The position numbers and the translations under genes are program-made. Shown piece by piece: positions 7,552 through 15,283 of a stretch of DNA of 37,721 bases. Source of the stretch: Mycolicibacter algericus DSM 45454 (GTDB lineage: Bacteria > Actinomycetota > Actinomycetes > Mycobacteriales > Mycobacteriaceae); the NCBI RefSeq assembly GCF_002086455.1, contig NZ_MVHC01000033.1:1-37721 (forward strand), in the 5' to 3' direction. The notes beneath the pieces are model-generated. The model searched no databases, had not been told where the DNA came from, and saw nothing but the letters and a program-made list of their open reading frames with translations. How positions within the stretch are numbered: position 1 is the first letter of the stretch; each line of letters begins with the position of its first letter.

Positions 7552-8076
7552 TCAGCTCTCGGTGGCCGGCTCGGCGGCCTCAGCAGCGGCGGCCTCGGCG
7601 GTGGTGTCCTCCGCCGGGGTCTCGGCCTTGGCGTCGTCCTTGGCCTCGCCGGCGTCGTCCTTGGCCTTCTTGCCCTCTGCCGCCTTGGGAGCCTTCTTCT
7701 TCTTGGCGGTGGTCGCCTCGGTGGTCGGGCCGCCCTCGGCCTCGGCTAGCGCGGCGTTGAACAGCTCCAGCTTGGACGGCTTAGCCGGCTTGACCTTCAG
7801 CTTGCCCTCGGCGCCGGGCAGCCCCTTGAACTTCTGCCAGTCACCGGTGATCTTCAGCAGCTTGAGCACCGGCTCGGTGGGCTGAGCGCCGACCGACAGC
7901 CAGTACTGGGCACGCTCCGAGTCGATCTCGATCAGGCTCGGCTCTTCCTTGGGGTGGTAGCGGCCGATGACCTCGATGGAACGGCCGTCCCGGCGAGTCC
8001 GCGCGTCGGCGACCGAGATGCGGTACTGCGGATTGCGGATCTTGCCGAGCCGGGTGAGCTTGATCTTGACAGCCAT
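7552..8076 (-). CDS. rpsP: 30S ribosomal protein S16 with long Ala/Glu/Lys tail
   Basis: S16 is an early-binding 30S protein. The 174-residue product begins MAVKIKLTRLGKIRNPQYRISVADARTRRDGR and contains the family core IGRYHPKEEP and LSVGAQPTEPVLKLLKITGDW. Residues about 110-174 are an Ala/Glu/Lys/Thr low-complexity extension absent from the roughly 82-residue E. coli protein but normal in mycobacteria. The ATG at 8076 has AAGGAG about 8 nt upstream; the longer frame is leader. It heads the rpsP-KH-rimM-trmD operon. The roughly 125-nt leader holds three short hairpins at 8097-8111, 8114-8131 and 8170-8183. Confidence 0.97.
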   Translation of the reverse strand: MAVKIKLTRLGKIRNPQYRISVADARTRRDGRSIEVIGRYHPKEEPSLIEIDSERAQYWLSVGAQPTEPVLKLLKITGDWQKFKGLPGAEGKLKVKPAKPSKLELFNAALAEAEGGPTTEATTAKKKKAPKAAEGKKAKDDAGEAKDDAKAETPAEDTTAEAAAAEAAEPATES

Positions 8077-8096
8077 GAGATAACTCCTTGGTAGCA

Positions 8097-8183
8097 CGCT
8101 GCAATTCAGCGACGGGGGCGGACTTGCCCCCATCCGGTTTTGCCTCGCGTGTGCGCCGCGTGACCGCACGCCCCTCTCGGGGC
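8097..8183 (-). promoter_or_regulatory. rpsP 5' leader with three small hairpins
   Basis: In transcript order these are GCCCC-GAGA-GGGGC with a GNRA tetraloop (8170-8183), GGGGGC/GCCCCC with a 6-nt loop (8114-8131), and CGCTG/CAGCG with a 5-nt loop (8097-8111). The last ends about 20 nt before the ATG, just upstream of the ribosome binding site. This is a plausible site for ribosomal-protein feedback; function is not shown. Confidence 0.35.
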
Positions 8184-8208
8184 ACAGTCGCGCGCCGGAC
8201 AGCCGCCC

Positions 8209-8243
8209 ATTGTGCCAGAACCGGCCCGGTCAGCAGAAATCGC
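8209..8243 (-). promoter_or_regulatory. Probable rpsP operon promoter, matching the rplS promoter
   Basis: On the minus strand it reads GCGATTTC, TGCTG, a GC-rich spacer and TCTGGCACAAT. It matches the rplS upstream element (4970-5003) with identical -10 ends and a one-base spacing difference nearer the -35 side. It directly abuts the 3' end of the Rv2910c-like gene, whose stop is at 8245. Confidence 0.55.
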
Positions 8244-8244
8244 C

Positions 8245-8664
8245 TCAGGGCAGCTTCTCGAAGCACTTGGTCTCGACCCGGCGGGTCATCCGCCAACCGT
8301 CGGGGCTGCGGATGAACTCGTCGTGGTACCACAACCCCAGCAGCATGGTGGCCGGTGTTTCGCCGCCGAAGACCATCGGGTTGAAGCAGAAGGTGCGCGC
8401 GGTGGCCGTGTCACCGTCGACCCGGATCGACGGCAGCCCCAACATGTGTGCGTAGCCGGCGAAATTCGGCAACACCTCCGCCAGCCAGGCCTTCACCTGC
8501 GGGTAGTTCCCGTCGATCCCGCCCATCGCGCGGTAGTCGATGTAGGCGTCGTCGGTGAATACCGCGTCGAGGTCATCGAAGTTGCGGGTGTCGATGGCGG
8601 TGGAGTAGTCGACCAGCAGCTGCTGGATCTGCCACCGGTCCGATATTTCGGCCTGGCTCAGCAT
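8245..8664 (-). CDS. SnoaL-like / NTF2-fold protein (Rv2910c-like)
   Basis: This 139-residue protein has the SnoaL-like polyketide-cyclase/NTF2 pattern: an N-terminal helix EISDRWQIQQLLVDYSTAIDTRNFDDLDAVFTDDAYIDY, then a cone-shaped beta-sheet ending GWRMTRRVETKCFEKLP. Such domains act as isomerases, dehydratases or binding pockets; no partner or substrate is evident. The start at 8664 gives MLSQAEISDRWQIQQLLVDY, which matches Rv2910c as I recall it. It is divergent from dacB2 with a 47-nt spacer. Only about 170 nt separate its stop from the rpsP ATG, and its stop abuts the rpsP promoter. Confidence 0.85.
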   Translation of the reverse strand: MLSQAEISDRWQIQQLLVDYSTAIDTRNFDDLDAVFTDDAYIDYRAMGGIDGNYPQVKAWLAEVLPNFAGYAHMLGLPSIRVDGDTATARTFCFNPMVFGGETPATMLLGLWYHDEFIRSPDGWRMTRRVETKCFEKLP

Positions 8665-8697
8665 TCCTCGATTCAACACTGCTGCGATGGCGGGCGG

Positions 8698-8703
8698 TAA
8701 GGT
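8698..8703 (+). promoter_or_regulatory. Candidate -10 element for dacB2
   Basis: TAAGGT lies 8 nt before the dacB2 ATG with no good ribosome binding site between, consistent with a leaderless or near-leaderless start. Inferred from spacing. Confidence 0.35.
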
Positions 8704-8711
8704 AACCGGCC

Positions 8712-9590
8712 ATGCGGAAAATTCTGGCCTGCTGGGCCATGGCCGCGACCGTGCTGGCCCTGCTCGCGACCACCGCGGCGCCCGCCTCCGCCGATGTCGC
8801 CCAGCCGCTGGGCTCCGCACCGATTCCGGCCGGCCCGGCGCCGAACTGGCTGATCGCCGACCTGGACTCCGGGGAGGTGCTCGCCGAGCAGAACGGCTAC
8901 GCCGCCACCCCGCCGGCCAGCACGATCAAGGTGCTGCTCGCGCTGGTGGCCCTCGACGAGCTGAACCTCGACGACACCGTGGTCGCCACCCCGGCCGACA
9001 CCGCAGTCGAGTGCAACTGCCTGGGCATCAAACCCGGGCGCAGCTACACCGCGCGTCAGCTCCTCGAAGGCCTGCTGCTGGTATCGGGCAACGACGCCGC
9101 CAACGCACTCGCGGACATGCTCGGCGGGCCGGAGGCGGCGGTGGCGAAGATGAACGCCAAGGCCGCCGCGGTCGGAGCCGCCGCCACCCACGCCACCACG
9201 CCGTCCGGGCTGGACGGCCCCGGCGGTTCCGGCGCGACCACTCCGCACGACCTGGCGGTCATCTTCCGGGCGGCGATGGCCAACCCGGTGTTCGCCGAGA
9301 TCACCGCGCAGCACGCGGCGATGTTCCCCACCGAGTCCGGCGAGCGCCCGATCGTCAACATGAACGAATTGCTGACCCGCTATCCCGGGGCGTTCGGAGG
9401 CAAGACCGGATTCACCGACGCCGCCCGCAAGACCTACGTCGGCGCGGCCGCCCGCGACGGCCGACGGCTGGTGGTGGCGATGATGTACGGGCTGATCCGC
9501 GAAGGCGGCCCGACCTACTGGGATCAAGCCGGCGCGCTGCTGGATTGGGGCTTCGCGCAGGGCCCGATGTCGGGCGTCGGCAGCTTGTAG
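8712..9590 (+). CDS. dacB2: D-alanyl-D-alanine carboxypeptidase (DacB2-like)
   Basis: This is a low-molecular-weight penicillin-binding protein of the S11 type that trims the terminal D-Ala from peptidoglycan stem peptides outside the membrane. The 292-residue protein has a Sec signal peptide (1-27, ending APASA) and the full active-site set: S70-T-I-K73, S125-G-N127 and K231-T-G233. It lacks an obvious C-terminal membrane anchor, so it may be secreted or loosely bound. The position next to the Rv2910c-like gene matches M. tuberculosis dacB2 (Rv2911). It converges on the amidohydrolase gene with only 4 nt between stops. Confidence 0.93.
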   Translation: MRKILACWAMAATVLALLATTAAPASADVAQPLGSAPIPAGPAPNWLIADLDSGEVLAEQNGYAATPPASTIKVLLALVALDELNLDDTVVATPADTAVECNCLGIKPGRSYTARQLLEGLLLVSGNDAANALADMLGGPEAAVAKMNAKAAAVGAAATHATTPSGLDGPGGSGATTPHDLAVIFRAAMANPVFAEITAQHAAMFPTESGERPIVNMNELLTRYPGAFGGKTGFTDAARKTYVGAAARDGRRLVVAMMYGLIREGGPTYWDQAGALLDWGFAQGPMSGVGSL

Positions 9591-9594
9591 GCCG

Positions 9595-10662
9595 CTAATA
9601 CACCCGGCCGCCGAGCATCACCAAGTCCGGGCTGCCCAGCACCTCCGGACCGGTGCGCGGGTCCCGGGCGAAGCACAGCAGGTCGGCCGGGGCGCCATGC
9701 TCCAGTAGCGGCGCACCCAGCCAGCGCCGGGCGTCCCAGCACGCCGACCCCAGCGCCTCGGTGGGGCTCAACCCGATCCCGGTCAGGGCGTTCACCTCGT
9801 CGCTGATGCGGCCGTGGGCGATCATGCCGCCCGCATCGCTGCCGGCGTAAATCGGGATTCCGGCTTCCCGGGCGGCGCTGAGCCGCTTACGGGAGGAGGC
9901 GTGCAGCGCGCGCATGTGCGCCGCGTAGGTCGGGTACTTGGCCGCTGAATCGGCGATGCCGGGGAAATTGTCGATGTTGATCAGGGTCGGCACCAGGGCG
10001 GTGCCGTGGGCCAGCATCAACCTGATGATGTCGTCGGTGATGCCGGTGCCGTGCTCGATGCAGTCGATGCCGGCGTTGATCAGGCCGGGCAGCGCGTCCT
10101 CACCGAACACGTGGGCGGTGACCCGGGCGCCGTGGGTGTGCGCGGCCGCGATCGCCTCGGCGAGCACGTCGTCGGACCACAGCGGCGCCAGATCCCCCAC
10201 CGACCGGTCGATCCAGTCCCCGATCAGTTTCACCCAGCCATCGCCGGCGCGGGCCTGCTCGGCCACCGCCTCGGGCAGCCCGGCCTCATCGTCCACATCG
10301 ATTGCCAGGCCAGGGATGTAGCGCTTGGATTTCGCCAGGTGCCGCCCGGCACGGATGATGCGCGGCAGGTCGTCGCGGTCGTCGAGGCTACGGGTGTCGA
10401 TCGGAACCCCGGGATCACGCAGCAGCAGCACCCCGGCGCGGCGTTCGGTCTCGGCGTAGCCGACCGCCTCGACGATTCCGACCGGTCCGCTCGTCCCGAT
10501 CCCCAGGTGGCAGTGCGCGTCGACCAGGCCGGGGATGATCCAACCGTCGGAGAACACGGTTTCGGCGCCGTCGACCGGCTCGAGGCTGACGCGGCCATCG
10601 ACGATCCAGTACTCGACCGGTTGTTCATCGGGCAGCCCGCGGCCGCGAACGTGGTGGACCAA
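9595..10662 (-). CDS. Amidohydrolase (Rv2915c-like, imidazolonepropionase/prolidase-type TIM barrel)
   Basis: This 355-residue member of the metal-dependent amidohydrolase superfamily has the N-terminal metal motif HxH in GLVDAHCHLGIG (about residues 45-56), a likely carboxylated-Lys strand at WVKLIGDW, His in VTAHVFGE and IEHGTGI, and the final Asp in YAGSDAGGM. The C-terminal small beta-domain ends PADLLCFARDPRTGPEVLGSPDLVMLGGRVY. The substrate is unknown. The TTG start at 10662 follows the ffh TAA with no gap and gives an N-terminus aligned with Rv2915c from memory. The start therefore depends on re-initiation after ffh. Confidence 0.85.
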   Translation of the reverse strand: MVHHVRGRGLPDEQPVEYWIVDGRVSLEPVDGAETVFSDGWIIPGLVDAHCHLGIGTSGPVGIVEAVGYAETERRAGVLLLRDPGVPIDTRSLDDRDDLPRIIRAGRHLAKSKRYIPGLAIDVDDEAGLPEAVAEQARAGDGWVKLIGDWIDRSVGDLAPLWSDDVLAEAIAAAHTHGARVTAHVFGEDALPGLINAGIDCIEHGTGITDDIIRLMLAHGTALVPTLINIDNFPGIADSAAKYPTYAAHMRALHASSRKRLSAAREAGIPIYAGSDAGGMIAHGRISDEVNALTGIGLSPTEALGSACWDARRWLGAPLLEHGAPADLLCFARDPRTGPEVLGSPDLVMLGGRVY

Positions 10663-12237
10663 TTACTTCTGCCCCGGGAAGTTGAGCTTGGAAAGGTCGA
10701 AATCGGCCAGTCCGGGCGGCAACTCGTTGAGCCCCTCGGGCAGTTGCGACAGGTCGGGGAACCCGGCCGGCATGCCACCGGGCCCGCCGGGACCGAAAAG
10801 ACCCGGCGCCTTCGGTGGGGTCGGGCCCCGCCTCTTGCCCTTCTTGCCGGCTTTGTTCTTGCCGCCCTTCGCTTTACGGGTGGCGCTCTTGCGCCCCAGC
10901 CCGGGCAGGCCCATGCCGCCCATCATCGATGACATCATCTTGCGGGCCTCGAAGAACCGGTCGACGAGCTGGTTGACCTCCGAGACGCTCACGCCGGAGC
11001 CGTTGGCGATGCGCAGTCGCCGGGAGGCGTTGATGATCTTCGGGTCGGCGCGCTCGGCGGGGGTCATGCCGCGGATGATCGCCTGCAGCCGGTCCAGTTG
11101 GCTGTCGTCGACGGCGGCCAGCGCGTCCTTCATCTGGCCCGCGCCCGGCAGCATGCCCAGCAGGTTGCCGATCGGGCCCATCTTGCGGATCGCCAGCATC
11201 TGCTCGAGGAAGTCCTCCAAGGTGAGCTCGCCGGTCCCGATCTTGGCGGCGGCCTCCTCGGCCTTCTGGGCGTCGAAGACCTGCTCGGCCTGCTCGATCA
11301 GGCTCAGCACGTCACCCATGCCCAGAATGCGGCTGGCCATCCGGTCAGGGTGGAAGACGTCGAAGTCCTCCAGCTTCTCGCCGGTGGAGGCGAACAGGAT
11401 CGGGACGCCGGTGACTTCCCGCACCGACAGCGCCGCTCCCCCGCGGGCGTCGCCGTCGAGCTTGGTCAGCACGACACCGGTGAAACCCACACCTTCACGG
11501 AAGGCATCCGCGGTGGTCACCGCGTCCTGGCCGATCATCGCGTCCAGCACGAACAGCACCTCGTCGGGCTGCACGGCGGCACGGATGGCAGCGGCCTGGG
11601 CCATCATCTCCTCGTCGATGCCGAGGCGGCCCGCGGTGTCGACGACGACGACGTCGAAGTGCTTGGACTGGGCTTCGGCCAGACCGGCGGCGGCGACGGC
11701 GACCGGGTCCCCCGGCCCGGCGTCCGCGTCACCGACGGCCGAGGTCCCCGGATGCGGCGCGAACACGGCGACCCCGGCGCGTTCGCCGACTACCTGCAGC
11801 TGGTTGACCGCCCCCGGACGCTGCAGATCGCAGGCCACCAGCAGCGGGGTGTGGCCCTGGCCCCGCAACCAGGTCGCCAGCTTGCCGGCCAGGGTGGTCT
11901 TACCCGCACCCTGCAGACCGGCCAGCATGATGACCGTCGGCGGGGTCTTGGCGAAGGTGAGCGTGCGGGTCTGCCCGCCGAGGATGCCGATGAGCTCCTC
12001 GTTGACGATCTTGACGACCTGCTGGGCCGGGTTGAGGGCACCGGAGACCTCCGCGCCCTTGGCCCGGTCCTTGATCCGGCCGATGAACTCCCGCACCACC
12101 GGCAGCGATACGTCGGCTTCCAGCAGTGCCAGCCGGATCTCCCGGGCGGTGGCGTCGATGTCGGCGTCGGTGAGACGACCCTTGCTGCGCAGCCCCTGAA
12201 GAGCACCGGTCAACCGGTCGGACAGTGATTCGAACAC
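10663..12237 (-). CDS. ffh: Signal recognition particle GTPase Ffh (SRP54)
   Basis: Ffh binds signal sequences and 4.5S RNA and docks with FtsY for co-translational membrane targeting. The 524-residue protein has the N domain (1-85), the G1 loop GLQGAGKTT (107-115), DTAGRLG, TKLDGDARGG and the methionine-rich M domain (MLAIRKMGPIGNLLGMLPG, then RKMMSSMMGGMG). The C-terminal tail is Lys-rich then Gly/Pro-rich, as in mycobacteria. A Gly/Asp/Ala insert between the G1 region and DTAGR is typical of the genus. The GTG start is 6 nt after TAGGCT (minus strand, 12244-12249), suggesting a leaderless mRNA. The amidohydrolase follows with no spacer. Confidence 0.97.
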   Translation of the reverse strand: MFESLSDRLTGALQGLRSKGRLTDADIDATAREIRLALLEADVSLPVVREFIGRIKDRAKGAEVSGALNPAQQVVKIVNEELIGILGGQTRTLTFAKTPPTVIMLAGLQGAGKTTLAGKLATWLRGQGHTPLLVACDLQRPGAVNQLQVVGERAGVAVFAPHPGTSAVGDADAGPGDPVAVAAAGLAEAQSKHFDVVVVDTAGRLGIDEEMMAQAAAIRAAVQPDEVLFVLDAMIGQDAVTTADAFREGVGFTGVVLTKLDGDARGGAALSVREVTGVPILFASTGEKLEDFDVFHPDRMASRILGMGDVLSLIEQAEQVFDAQKAEEAAAKIGTGELTLEDFLEQMLAIRKMGPIGNLLGMLPGAGQMKDALAAVDDSQLDRLQAIIRGMTPAERADPKIINASRRLRIANGSGVSVSEVNQLVDRFFEARKMMSSMMGGMGLPGLGRKSATRKAKGGKNKAGKKGKRRGPTPPKAPGLFGPGGPGGMPAGFPDLSQLPEGLNELPPGLADFDLSKLNFPGQK

Positions 12238-12240
12238 GCA

Positions 12241-12255
12241 GCCAGCCTAGCTGGC
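12241..12255 (-). terminator. Hairpin between the FAD oxidoreductase gene and ffh
   Basis: GCCAGC-CTA-GCTGGC is a perfect 6-bp stem with a 3-nt loop, 19-33 nt past the oxidoreductase stop and overlapping the ffh -10 hexamer TAGGCT. It could end the upstream transcript, or be a palindromic protein-binding site on the ffh promoter. There is no U-tract. Confidence 0.35.
12244..12249 (-). promoter_or_regulatory. Candidate -10 element of a leaderless ffh promoter
   Basis: TAGGCT 6 nt before the ffh GTG. The same hexamer at similar spacing precedes the GNAT gene (2469-2474) and the small membrane protein gene (20906-20911). Confidence 0.45.
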
Positions 12256-12273
12256 CGGGCTTGAGTCCTTCTG

Positions 12274-13692
12274 TCACTCCTGCTGCAGGTGGCGCAGGGC
12301 CAGGCGCGCCGCGTTGGCGCCGCACATGCCGTGCGCGCCTGGCCCCGGTGGAGTCGCCGCCGAGCAGATATAGGTGCCGGGTATTCCGGTGCTGTACGGC
12401 GAGAGTGTGACGCGCGGGCCAAAGGCCAACTGGCGAACGTCTTTTGCGCCGGTCATGATGTCGCCGCCGGCGAAATTCGGGTTGTAGACCGCCATCTCGC
12501 TGGTGCTGCGCACGGCCTGACCGACGACGCGGTCACGGAAACCCGGGGCGAACCGCTCGATCTGGGCGATGATCGCCGCGGTGGCGTCCCCGCTGTAGCC
12601 GTTGGGCACGTGGGCGTAGGTCCACACCGGGTGCACATTGCCGACAGATCGTTGCGGGTCGGCCAGGTACTGCTGACCGACCAGCACGAACGGCCGCTCG
12701 GGCATGCGTCCGGCGTGGACGTCGCGTTCGGTGGCGGCCAGCTCGCGGTGCGTGCCGACCAGGTGCACGGTGCCGGCCAGCCGGGCATCGGCGTTGGTCC
12801 AGGGCACCCCGCCCTCGACGGCGAAATCGACTTTGAAGGCACCGGGACCCCGCCGGAACCGCCGGTAGGCGCGAGCCACCCGCCCTGGCAACCGATCGCC
12901 GAGGATGTGGGCCACCGCCTCGGGGGCCAGATCGAACAGCGTCACGTCGGCGGGCGGCAGTTGCGATGCCGACTCGACCGGAACCCCGGTTTCGATGATG
13001 CCGCCCAGGTCGGTCAGCGCGGCGGCCATCGCATCGGCGATCGCCTGCGATCCCCCCGCGGCCACGGCCCAGCCGTGCCGGTGGCCCGCGGTGAGGATGC
13101 CCAGCCCGATCGCCGAGGTCATCGGGTAGTGCAGCGGCCGAAACGCGTGCGCGGCAACACCGATGAACAACGCCCGCGCCTGCGGGGTACGAAACCAGCG
13201 GGCCAGCGCCGAGGCGGGCAGTGCCGTGGGGGCACCGAAGCGGGCCAGGGTCAGCGGGTGGTGCGGCAGCCGCAGCAGCGGGCCCATGATGTCCTCGTTG
13301 AGCGCATCGAACCGGGCGACCGGACCGTCGAACAGACGTCGCCAGCGGCCGCCGTCTCGGCCCAGGCTGGCCGCGGTCTGCTCGACCGAGCGGTACAGCA
13401 CTCCGGCGCTGCCGTCGTCGAGAGGATGCGCGCAGTCGATCTGCGGCCAGCGCCACTCCAAGCCGTATCGGGCCGCGTCCAACCCGGACAGAAACGGGGA
13501 TCCGACCGCCATCGGGTGGATCGCCGAACAATGGTCGTGCAGCAGGCCCGGCATAATCGCCTCGCCGCTGCGGGTGCCCCCGCCGATCTCGTCGGCGGCT
13601 TCCACGACGGTGACCGCTACGCCGTGCTGCGCCAGGGTGACGGCGGCGGCCAGTCCGTTGGGTCCGCCGCCCACCACTACTGCCGTGCTCAC
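12274..13692 (-). CDS. FAD-dependent oxidoreductase of the phytoene desaturase (CrtI)-like type
   Basis: The 472-residue protein begins with the dinucleotide-binding fold VVVGGGPNGLAAAVTLAQHGVAVTVVEAADEIGGGTRS (GxGxxG near residues 8-13 and the acidic strand end). It closes with PGPGAHGMCGANAARLALRHL, the C-terminal FAD motif of CrtI-like and amine-oxidase-type enzymes. The middle has no recognised substrate motif. The substrate could be a polyprenoid, steroid or fatty-acyl compound. It is divergent from the TetR gene across 143 nt and probably controlled by it, so it may belong with the adjacent enoyl-CoA hydratase-like enzyme in lipid turnover. The GTG start has no clear ribosome binding site. 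Confidence 0.85.
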   Translation of the reverse strand: MSTAVVVGGGPNGLAAAVTLAQHGVAVTVVEAADEIGGGTRSGEAIMPGLLHDHCSAIHPMAVGSPFLSGLDAARYGLEWRWPQIDCAHPLDDGSAGVLYRSVEQTAASLGRDGGRWRRLFDGPVARFDALNEDIMGPLLRLPHHPLTLARFGAPTALPASALARWFRTPQARALFIGVAAHAFRPLHYPMTSAIGLGILTAGHRHGWAVAAGGSQAIADAMAAALTDLGGIIETGVPVESASQLPPADVTLFDLAPEAVAHILGDRLPGRVARAYRRFRRGPGAFKVDFAVEGGVPWTNADARLAGTVHLVGTHRELAATERDVHAGRMPERPFVLVGQQYLADPQRSVGNVHPVWTYAHVPNGYSGDATAAIIAQIERFAPGFRDRVVGQAVRSTSEMAVYNPNFAGGDIMTGAKDVRQLAFGPRVTLSPYSTGIPGTYICSAATPPGPGAHGMCGANAARLALRHLQQE

Positions 13693-13801
13693 GCCGAGGC
13701 CGCCGACTTCATCACGGTGGCCAACCAGGGTGCGGACATGGTCTCCGGAGCGTACCCAGCGGCGTGCGCCGGAGAACAGGAACGACGGCCGTCGAGGACT
13801 T

Positions 13802-13816
13802 CCGAGGATTCCTCGG
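13802..13816. promoter_or_regulatory. Candidate TetR operator palindrome
   Basis: CCGAGG-ATT-CCTCGG is a perfect inverted repeat immediately upstream of the -10 hexamer of the TetR gene and in the divergent intergenic region. Location and symmetry suit autoregulation by the TetR-family product; it could also act on the divergent oxidoreductase gene. Confidence 0.5.
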
Positions 13817-13822
13817 TTTAAC

Positions 13823-13828
13823 TAGAAT
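13823..13828 (+). promoter_or_regulatory. -10 element of a leaderless TetR-gene promoter
   Basis: TAGAAT is a near-consensus -10 box, 7 nt before the GTG at 13836. It fixes that GTG as the start and implies a leaderless transcript. Confidence 0.55.
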
Positions 13829-13835
13829 ATTTCTC

Positions 13836-14423
13836 GTGACGGCGTCGGATGCGCGGGGCAAGCTGCTGGCGGCGGCGCGGCGGCGGTTCGCCGCAACCGG
13901 GACACTGGCCGCCACGCTGGAGGAAGTCCGGCGGGAGGCCGGTGTCAGCGTCGGCGCGATGTATCACCACTTCGCCGATAAGGCCGCGCTGGCGGCTGCG
14001 GTGTACGCCCAGGTGATGACGGAGTACCAGGACGGTTTCGTCACCATGCTGCGCGGGCACGCGACCGCCGAGGGCGGCATTCGCGGGGGCGTCGACCACC
14101 ACCTGCGATGGGTGGCGGCGCATCGCGGCGAAGCGGCGCTGTTGTTGGGCGATCGACTCGACAGCCCGTCGCTGCGGCAGTCCAATGCGCTGTTCTTCAC
14201 CGCTGTTCACGATTGGTGGCGCCCACATCAGGGCTACGGCGCACTACGGCCCATCCAGACGCCGATCACGGCCGCATTGTGGTTCGGGCCGGCCCAGGAG
14301 TTCAGCCGTTACTGGCTCGCCGGCGGAGCCGCGAAGATGCCGCGCGGTGCCATCAAAACCTTCGCCGATGCGGCGTGGGCAGCGTTACGCGCCAAGGGCA
14401 CTGAGTGTGAGGAGGAAGGATGA
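13836..14423 (+). CDS. TetR-family transcriptional regulator
   Basis: The 195-residue protein has an N-terminal helix-turn-helix domain (residues about 5-50): RGKLLAAARRRFAATG, then LEEVRREAGVSVGAMYHHFADKAALAAAVYAQV, the classic TetR recognition helix with the YHHF signature. The remaining helical domain would bind a ligand, possibly an acyl-CoA given its neighbours. The GTG at 13836 is preferred over an upstream in-frame ATG because the promoter and palindrome lie in that extra stretch. The stop overlaps the enoyl-CoA hydratase gene start as ATGA. It likely regulates itself, its downstream partner and the divergent oxidoreductase. Confidence 0.92.
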   Translation: MTASDARGKLLAAARRRFAATGTLAATLEEVRREAGVSVGAMYHHFADKAALAAAVYAQVMTEYQDGFVTMLRGHATAEGGIRGGVDHHLRWVAAHRGEAALLLGDRLDSPSLRQSNALFFTAVHDWWRPHQGYGALRPIQTPITAALWFGPAQEFSRYWLAGGAAKMPRGAIKTFADAAWAALRAKGTECEEEG

Positions 14424-15283
14424 CCGAATCGCTGTACCAACGTTTGGTCGCTGAAGGAGATGATCCGGAGGCGCCCGAGCGGGTCCGCGTCGAACACCGC
14501 GGCGACCGGGCGGTGGTGACGCTGCACGAGCCCGACCGGCTCAACGTGCTGTCCGCGCCGCTGGTGCGACAGTTGCGGCGCGCGCTGACCACACTCGACG
14601 ACGACCCGCAGGTACGCGCCGTGGTGGTGACAGGCGCGGATCCCGGCTTCAGCGCCGGGGGCGACCTGAAGATGATGTCCGCCATCACCGAACGGCGAGC
14701 TGATCCGGCCCCGGAGGGAGTCGCCGACGTATGGCGCTGGATTCGCCGTGAATTCGGTGGTGTCGCCCGGCTCATCGCCACCTCGGACACGATCTTCATC
14801 GCCGCGCTCAATGGCGCCGCCGCGGGTGTCGGCCTGGCGTGGGCGCTGACCTGCGATCTGGCCATCGCCGGCGACCGGGCGGTGATCGTGCCCGCGTTCG
14901 GTCGGCTCGGGTTGCTGCCGGAGGTGGGGACCAGTTGGGCGCTGACCCGCCGGCTCGGCTACCAGGGCGCGTTGGCCTACTACCTGCGTGGCGAGCCCAT
15001 TGACGCTCACACTGCGCAACGGCTGGGTTTGGTGCACGAGGTCGTCGCTCACGATCAGTTGCTGACCGCGGCCGACGACTGGTGCTCACGGGTGGCGGCA
15101 ATGCCCGCCCACGCCACAGCGATGGCCAAACCGCTGCTGCGCGCGGCGGCCGATGCCAGCTGGCACGAGGCGATGGCGCTCGAGGAGTTCGCCGAACCGG
15201 TCTGTTTCAGCACCGCCGCGTTCGCCGACAACGTGCGCACCATGTTGGCCGGGCACCGAGACCCGCCGCGGCGACCCGACTAG
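14420..15283 (+). CDS. Enoyl-CoA hydratase/isomerase (crotonase) family protein
   Basis: This 287-residue crotonase-fold enzyme would act on CoA thioesters. The first oxyanion-hole strand is GFSAGGDLKMM (77-86) and the second is NGAAAGVGLAWALTCDLAIAG (131-151). The two glutamates of classical enoyl-CoA hydratase are absent (Ala140 and Phe160 at those places), while Glu168 in GLLPEVGTSW occupies the position of the PaaG-type catalytic acid. It is therefore more likely an isomerase than a hydratase. The ATG overlaps the TetR stop (ATGA). Its TAG shares CTAG with the convergent PGRS stop at 15280-15283. Confidence 0.88.
   Translation: MTESLYQRLVAEGDDPEAPERVRVEHRGDRAVVTLHEPDRLNVLSAPLVRQLRRALTTLDDDPQVRAVVVTGADPGFSAGGDLKMMSAITERRADPAPEGVADVWRWIRREFGGVARLIATSDTIFIAALNGAAAGVGLAWALTCDLAIAGDRAVIVPAFGRLGLLPEVGTSWALTRRLGYQGALAYYLRGEPIDAHTAQRLGLVHEVVAHDQLLTAADDWCSRVAAMPAHATAMAKPLLRAAADASWHEAMALEEFAEPVCFSTAAFADNVRTMLAGHRDPPRRPD

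Noticed and set aside
13764..13835. 24-residue N-terminal extension of the TetR protein
   Set aside because: The stretch contains the operator-like palindrome and the -10 box, so it is promoter rather than coding.
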